Shown here: positions 7,137-10,262 of the stretch, in pieces | Layout of the letters: each line of letters begins with the position of its first letter | Position numbering within the stretch: position 1 is the stretch's first letter | Source: Bacteroidales bacterium | Lineage (GTDB): Bacteria > Bacteroidota > Bacteroidia > Bacteroidales > UBA932 | Assembly: GCA_017551405.1 (NCBI GenBank) | Contig: JAFZLP010000110.1 | Span: 1-10,262, forward strand | DNA: 10,262 nt | Reading direction: 5' to 3' | Notes under the pieces: generated by a model | Database searches by the model: none | What the model was told of the DNA's origin: nothing | What the model saw: the letters and a program-made list of their open reading frames with translations, nothing else | Position numbers and translations under genes: made by a program

Positions 7137-8227
7137 TCTATGCCTGTTTGGGCTTTAACCCTCCCGAGGGTGGCGACCATGTCGTCCCAGTCGGAGGGAG
7201 TGAGCCACAAGTTTCTCTTATCGAGGTAATTATCCACTTCTATTGTGCAGTATGTATGCTTGAGCCTGCCCGGCAGAGTGCACCACAGGAAGCGTAGTTC
7301 CGGCCGGAGCAGTTCCTTTTTGCCGAAAGGCCGTTCGTTGGTCATTCTGAGCACTACCGCAAGTTCGAGCCTGGTGTTCGGGGCGCTCATGTTGGATACG
7401 GCGTTGCCCATGGAATACACTACCGGGACGCTACCTATGAACGTGGTGTCCTGAACCACATGCGGATGGGCGCCGATGATGGCGTCCACGCCGCATTCCA
7501 CCAGGAAATCCGCCCACTTCTGCTGCCCGGCGTCGGGATTGAGCCTGTATTCGGTGCCCCAGTGCGGAAGCGCAATCACGAAGTCGGCGCCAGCCTTGCG
7601 GGCACGGGCGATCTGGGCTCCTATCCGTTCCCTGTTCATGTAATTGACCGCCGGCCATGCGGACGTGGCTCCCAGATTGGTGCCGTAGGTAAAGTTGACC
7701 AGGGCTATCCTCACCCCTTTGCAGGAAAGGACAAGCGGATTGAGCGATGCGAATTCTTCGGCGTCGCGGCCCGAGCCGGTGAACGGCAAGGGCATGACAT
7801 CCAGCGTACGCATCAACCCTTTCGAACCCTTGTCAAGGATATGGTTGTTGGCGGTAAGCAGCACGTCCACTCCGCATCCGGCGATATCGGACGCATAGCT
7901 GTCGGGGGCCGAGAAAGCCGGATACCCGGTGTACGGAGGGCCGGCCATGGTGAACTCGGCGTTGGCCACGGAGATGTCCGCCCCGGAAAGCAGCGGCTCG
8001 AGCTCCGCAAGGAAATCGGAGCTGTCGTAACGCAACTGCCCGGAATGCATCATGACATCCCCGATGAACACCATCGTGACAGTGTCGACAGAGGTTTCGG
8101 GCACCGGCACCGGAGGAATGGCCACCAGGTGTTCCTGCGAAATGCAGGGTTGCGAGAAAGCCAAAAAGGCCGCAGTGAGGACTGCGGCCTGTAAGCATAC
8201 GGGAAGGGATCTACTGCCCGTTCGCAA
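7133..8227 (-). CDS. CapA-family (PGA_cap) secreted metallophosphoesterase-like protein
   Basis: The protein carries the full motif series of the CapA/PgsA family (metallophosphoesterase fold): FIGDVMM (54-60), NAEFTM (89-94), TANNHILDKG (125-134), PHWGTEY (221-227), GAHPHVVQ (252-259) and YSMGNAV (271-277). The Asp, Asn and His residues expected to bind metal are present, so the domain looks intact. CapA proteins are known from poly-gamma-glutamate capsule synthesis, but no capB or capC is nearby, so the substrate is unknown. The start is uncertain. TTG at 8227 lies 17 bases inside the TPR gene and gives 364 residues with a plausible signal peptide (hydrophobic 11-24, cleavage near CIS-QEH). 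No ATG lies in frame before residue 52, just ahead of the first motif, and the other possible starts (TTG 8164, a GTG soon after) would remove the secretion signal. Its TGA overlaps the phoH ATG by 4 bases. Confidence 0.82.
   Translation of the reverse strand: MRTGSRSLPVCLQAAVLTAAFLAFSQPCISQEHLVAIPPVPVPETSVDTVTMVFIGDVMMHSGQLRYDSSDFLAELEPLLSGADISVANAEFTMAGPPYTGYPAFSAPDSYASDIAGCGVDVLLTANNHILDKGSKGLMRTLDVMPLPFTGSGRDAEEFASLNPLVLSCKGVRIALVNFTYGTNLGATSAWPAVNYMNRERIGAQIARARKAGADFVIALPHWGTEYRLNPDAGQQKWADFLVECGVDAIIGAHPHVVQDTTFIGSVPVVYSMGNAVSNMSAPNTRLELAVVLRMTNERPFGKKELLRPELRFLWCTLPGRLKHTYCTIEVDNYLDKRNLWLTPSDWDDMVATLGRVKAQTGIE
8163..8190 (-). terminator. Intrinsic terminator after the TPR gene
   Basis: On the minus strand a perfect 10-bp inverted repeat, AGGCCGCAGT / ACTGCGGCCT, encloses a 4-base loop (CCTC) and runs straight into TTTT. 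The arms are 8190-8181 and 8176-8167 and the T-run ends at 8163. It starts 20 bases after the TAG stop of the TPR gene, where a terminator of a gyrA-TPR transcript would be expected. The T-run is short (TTTTTGG counting the last stem base), so read-through is likely. On the plus strand no T-run follows the stem, so it should work only in the minus direction. It overlaps the 5' coding region of the CapA-family gene. Confidence 0.72.
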
Positions 8228-9557
8228 CGGCGTTGTATTTATCGTATTTCGCCTGATATTCGGGATCGGTGCGGAAGCGGAAGCATGCGTTCTTGAGGAA
8301 CTGTGCGATGCTGGTCTTCACATCATCCACCTTGGTAATCTCGAAAGCCTTCTCGAAGGGTTCGATGCAGCCCTTGAGGGCGGCCTCGAATTCCTGCATG
8401 ATGGCCTGGTACTTGGCGTCGTCCATTTCGTTGGAGCCCTTCTCCTGAAGGTCTACGGCCTTGTTGTAGAGGAGAATGCCGCGGCCCACGTAACCATATT
8501 CGTAGTTGGGGTTGATCTCGGCGCATTTGTCGTAAGCTGCAAGTGCGGCGGCCTCGTCGCCGAGGTCTTTGCGGATGTTACCCTCGACATAGTACAGGGA
8601 TGCGTTGTTGGGCTCGTTGGCCTTTGCGAGGTCGAGGAGCTTGAAGATCTCGTTGGGATCCTCGCCGGCGTTCACGTAGTAGTTGATGAGGCCCACGATG
8701 ATGCTCTGGCTGCCGGGGAAGGCTGCGAAACCTTTCTGGAGATACTCCTTGGAAAGGGCCTTGTCGCCGAGCTTGTCGGCGATGTCGGACAGCTTCGCGA
8801 AGACTTCGCCGTTCTCGCCCATGTAGTTCATTTCGAGCGATTTGTCGAAGATCTTCTGGGCGCGCTGATACCAGGGAGCTGCCTCCTCACCCTCCTTCTT
8901 GCTTGCCAGCATCCATGCGGTGAGACCGGCGTTGTAGAGGGAGTTGGTGTCGAGCTGGGCGAACGGAGCGAGGACCGATGCATCTGCAGCCGCCTCGAAC
9001 AGTTCGGACGCCTTTTCGAGATCGCCGAAAGTGTAGGCGTTGACAGCCTCGTTCGAAAGCTTCTCTGCGACATCCTTGATACCATTGGCAATGTCAGCGG
9101 TCTTCTTTGCCTTGGCATCCACGGCATAAGCCTGCTTGTAGGCATCGAGGGCGAGGCCCAGGCTGTTTTCCACGACAGGTTTGGTAACTTTGATCATGGA
9201 GAGTATGCCGTTCTGGTCGAAGTAGTAGTCGGACGACTCGTAGCTCTTAACGGTATAGGGCCTTCCTTGAACGGTCTCTTCCCTGACTCCGAGGACCCTG
9301 TCCCTGGACATCAGAAGGTTGAGCTCGTTCTCGGACGCACCGATCCAGCCATTGCCCTGAGGAGCGTTGAAGGCATCGATGTAAGCCTGTCCAAGCTTGA
9401 GCCAGGTAGCGGGATTTGCAGCCTTCTTGGCATTCTGGGTGGCCGCCACGGCCGATTCGACAGCGCTTTTTGCAGCACTCAGGGATTTGACCTGCTGCTG
9501 GGCTCCGGCAATCTGGACGCCTGCCAGGAGAGCCAATGCGATGATGATCTTTTTCAT
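8211..9557 (-). CDS. Secreted tetratricopeptide-repeat protein downstream of gyrA
   Basis: A 448-residue protein with an N-terminal signal peptide (MKKIIIALALLAGVQIAGA, likely cut before Gln20), so it is probably periplasmic. From about residue 135 to 410 it is almost all helical with TPR-like repeats: the AYKQAY region near 140, 205-240, 253-283, and the clearest pair at 285-316 and 319-352 with typical spacing of small residues and a closing Asn-Pro. Residues 65-130 form a non-TPR part containing a YYFDQNG stretch, which may be a small beta domain. No enzyme motif is visible, so a scaffold or binding role is inferred and the partner is unknown. ATG at 9557 is chosen because it gives a clean signal peptide 15 bases after the gyrA stop. 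From memory, a TPR gene directly after gyrA is a recurring Bacteroidales arrangement. An intrinsic terminator begins 20 bases after its TAG stop. Confidence 0.85.
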   Translation of the reverse strand: MKKIIIALALLAGVQIAGAQQQVKSLSAAKSAVESAVAATQNAKKAANPATWLKLGQAYIDAFNAPQGNGWIGASENELNLLMSRDRVLGVREETVQGRPYTVKSYESSDYYFDQNGILSMIKVTKPVVENSLGLALDAYKQAYAVDAKAKKTADIANGIKDVAEKLSNEAVNAYTFGDLEKASELFEAAADASVLAPFAQLDTNSLYNAGLTAWMLASKKEGEEAAPWYQRAQKIFDKSLEMNYMGENGEVFAKLSDIADKLGDKALSKEYLQKGFAAFPGSQSIIVGLINYYVNAGEDPNEIFKLLDLAKANEPNNASLYYVEGNIRKDLGDEAAALAAYDKCAEINPNYEYGYVGRGILLYNKAVDLQEKGSNEMDDAKYQAIMQEFEAALKGCIEPFEKAFEITKVDDVKTSIAQFLKNACFRFRTDPEYQAKYDKYNAVANGQ

Positions 9558-9572
9558 GGTAGTAATGAGTGG

Positions 9573-10262
9573 TTAATTATTTTCTGTTTCTGTGTTTACC
9601 GTATCGTTTGCACTTTCCGTGCCATTCTCGTTTTCGGCCTCTTCCTGGGAGGCTACGACGCTCACTGCGGCAATCCTGTCACCCTCGTTGATATTGATGA
9701 GTTTCACGCCCTGGGTGGCCCTTCCGGCTACCCTTATGTCGCTGACAGGCATGCGGATGGTAAGGCCCGCCTGGGTGATTATCATGAGGTCGTTGGCCTC
9801 GGTGACATTCTTGATGGCCACGAGGGCTCCGGTCTTGTCGGTGATGCTGATGGTCTTGACGCCCTTTCCGCCGCGGTTGGTGAGGCGGTAGTCTTCGGGA
9901 TCGGAGCGCTTGCCGAAGCCGTTCTGGCTGACAACCAGCACGGTGTGTGCGGATGCGTCTTCGGCGGTGGCGTCGTAGGTGATGACACCCACCACTTCGT
10001 CGTCGCCGGAGAGGCTGATGCCGCGCACGCCGCTGGCGCCGCGGCCCATGGCACGGAGCTGGTCTTCCTGGAAGCGCACGCAACGGCCTTCACGGCAGGC
10101 AATCATGATGTTTTCGTTGCCGTTGGTGAGGATGGCATCGAGGAGTTCATCGCCCTCGCGGATGGTGAGGGCCTTGATACCCTTGTTGCGGCTGCGCTTG
10201 TTGGAGTATTCGGTGAGGGTGGTCTTCTTGATGACGCCGTTCTTGCTGACGAGGGTGACGAA
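9573..10262 (-). CDS. gyrA: DNA gyrase subunit A, C-terminal part (5' end outside window)
   Basis: This is the last 229 codons of GyrA; the reading frame stays open to the right edge, so the start and the breakage-reunion domain lie outside the window. GyrA is the DNA-cutting subunit of gyrase, and its C-terminal beta-pinwheel wraps DNA to allow negative supercoiling. The visible part contains about four pinwheel blades, recognisable by repeats such as FVTLVSKNGVIKK, VLVVSQNGFGKRS and LMIITQAGLTIRM. Between them are GyrA-box-like turns (NRGGKGVKT, GRGASGVRG, GRATQGVKL). The canonical QRRGGKG box of blade 1 is not in this part. The protein ends in an acidic, Asn-rich tail (EEAENENGTESANDT) followed by TAA. 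ParC is the main alternative, but the blade series and the RGGKG turn fit GyrA better. The next gene starts 15 bases downstream, so the two are probably co-transcribed. Confidence 0.93.
   Translation of the reverse strand, partial: FVTLVSKNGVIKKTTLTEYSNKRSRNKGIKALTIREGDELLDAILTNGNENIMIACREGRCVRFQEDQLRAMGRGASGVRGISLSGDDEVVGVITYDATAEDASAHTVLVVSQNGFGKRSDPEDYRLTNRGGKGVKTISITDKTGALVAIKNVTEANDLMIITQAGLTIRMPVSDIRVAGRATQGVKLININEGDRIAAVSVVASQEEAENENGTESANDTVNTETENN

Noticed and set aside
7460..8194. Plus-strand open frame of 244 codons opposite the CapA-family gene
   Set aside because: Composition is that of an antisense shadow, and the minus-strand protein has a full set of family motifs.
1..10262. 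Mobile element, defence island, CRISPR array or RNA gene
   Set aside because: No transposase, integrase, terminal inverted repeats, regularly spaced repeats or tRNA/rRNA-like segments were seen. Coding density is nearly complete and codon style is uniform.

Overview
The window looks like an ordinary chromosomal stretch of a Bacteroidota bacterium, most likely Bacteroidales. The signs are a GyrA C-terminal domain of the Bacteroidales type followed directly by a secreted TPR protein, a SPOR-domain lipoprotein, a TonB C-terminal domain on a secreted protein, short MKK/MKR signal peptides, and mostly non-Shine-Dalgarno starts. Third codon positions are GC-rich, and the whole window has one consistent codon style, so I see no sign of recent transfer. 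Genus cannot be set from the sequence alone.

All nine genes lie on the minus strand and are packed almost without gaps; the largest intergenic space is 46 bases. In transcription order (right to left) they are: the gyrA 3' end (cut by the window edge); a secreted TPR protein; a CapA-family secreted metallophosphoesterase-like protein; phoH (ybeZ-like ATPase); a SPOR lipoprotein; a secreted M28-peptidase-like protein with a C-terminal TonB domain; leuS; and two tandem YitT-family membrane proteins, the second cut by the left edge. Two junctions are ATGA stop/start overlaps (CapA/phoH and leuS/yitT).

I can support one intrinsic terminator (8163-8190), just after the TPR gene. It probably ends the gyrA-TPR transcript, yet it lies inside the N-terminal coding region of the next gene and would encode the core of its signal peptide. 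A possible leuS promoter and ribosome binding site sit in the 46-base gap. No tRNA, rRNA, CRISPR array, insertion sequence or phage gene was seen.

The functions are mixed: DNA topology, RNA-linked ATPase, tRNA charging, and envelope proteins. I do not see a defence system or a biosynthetic cluster. The most unusual object is the M28-TonB fusion, whose peptidase domain has lost three of the five family metal ligands and the catalytic glutamate, so it is probably a pseudoenzyme. It sits 4 bases after the SPOR lipoprotein, which makes the two a candidate envelope pair.
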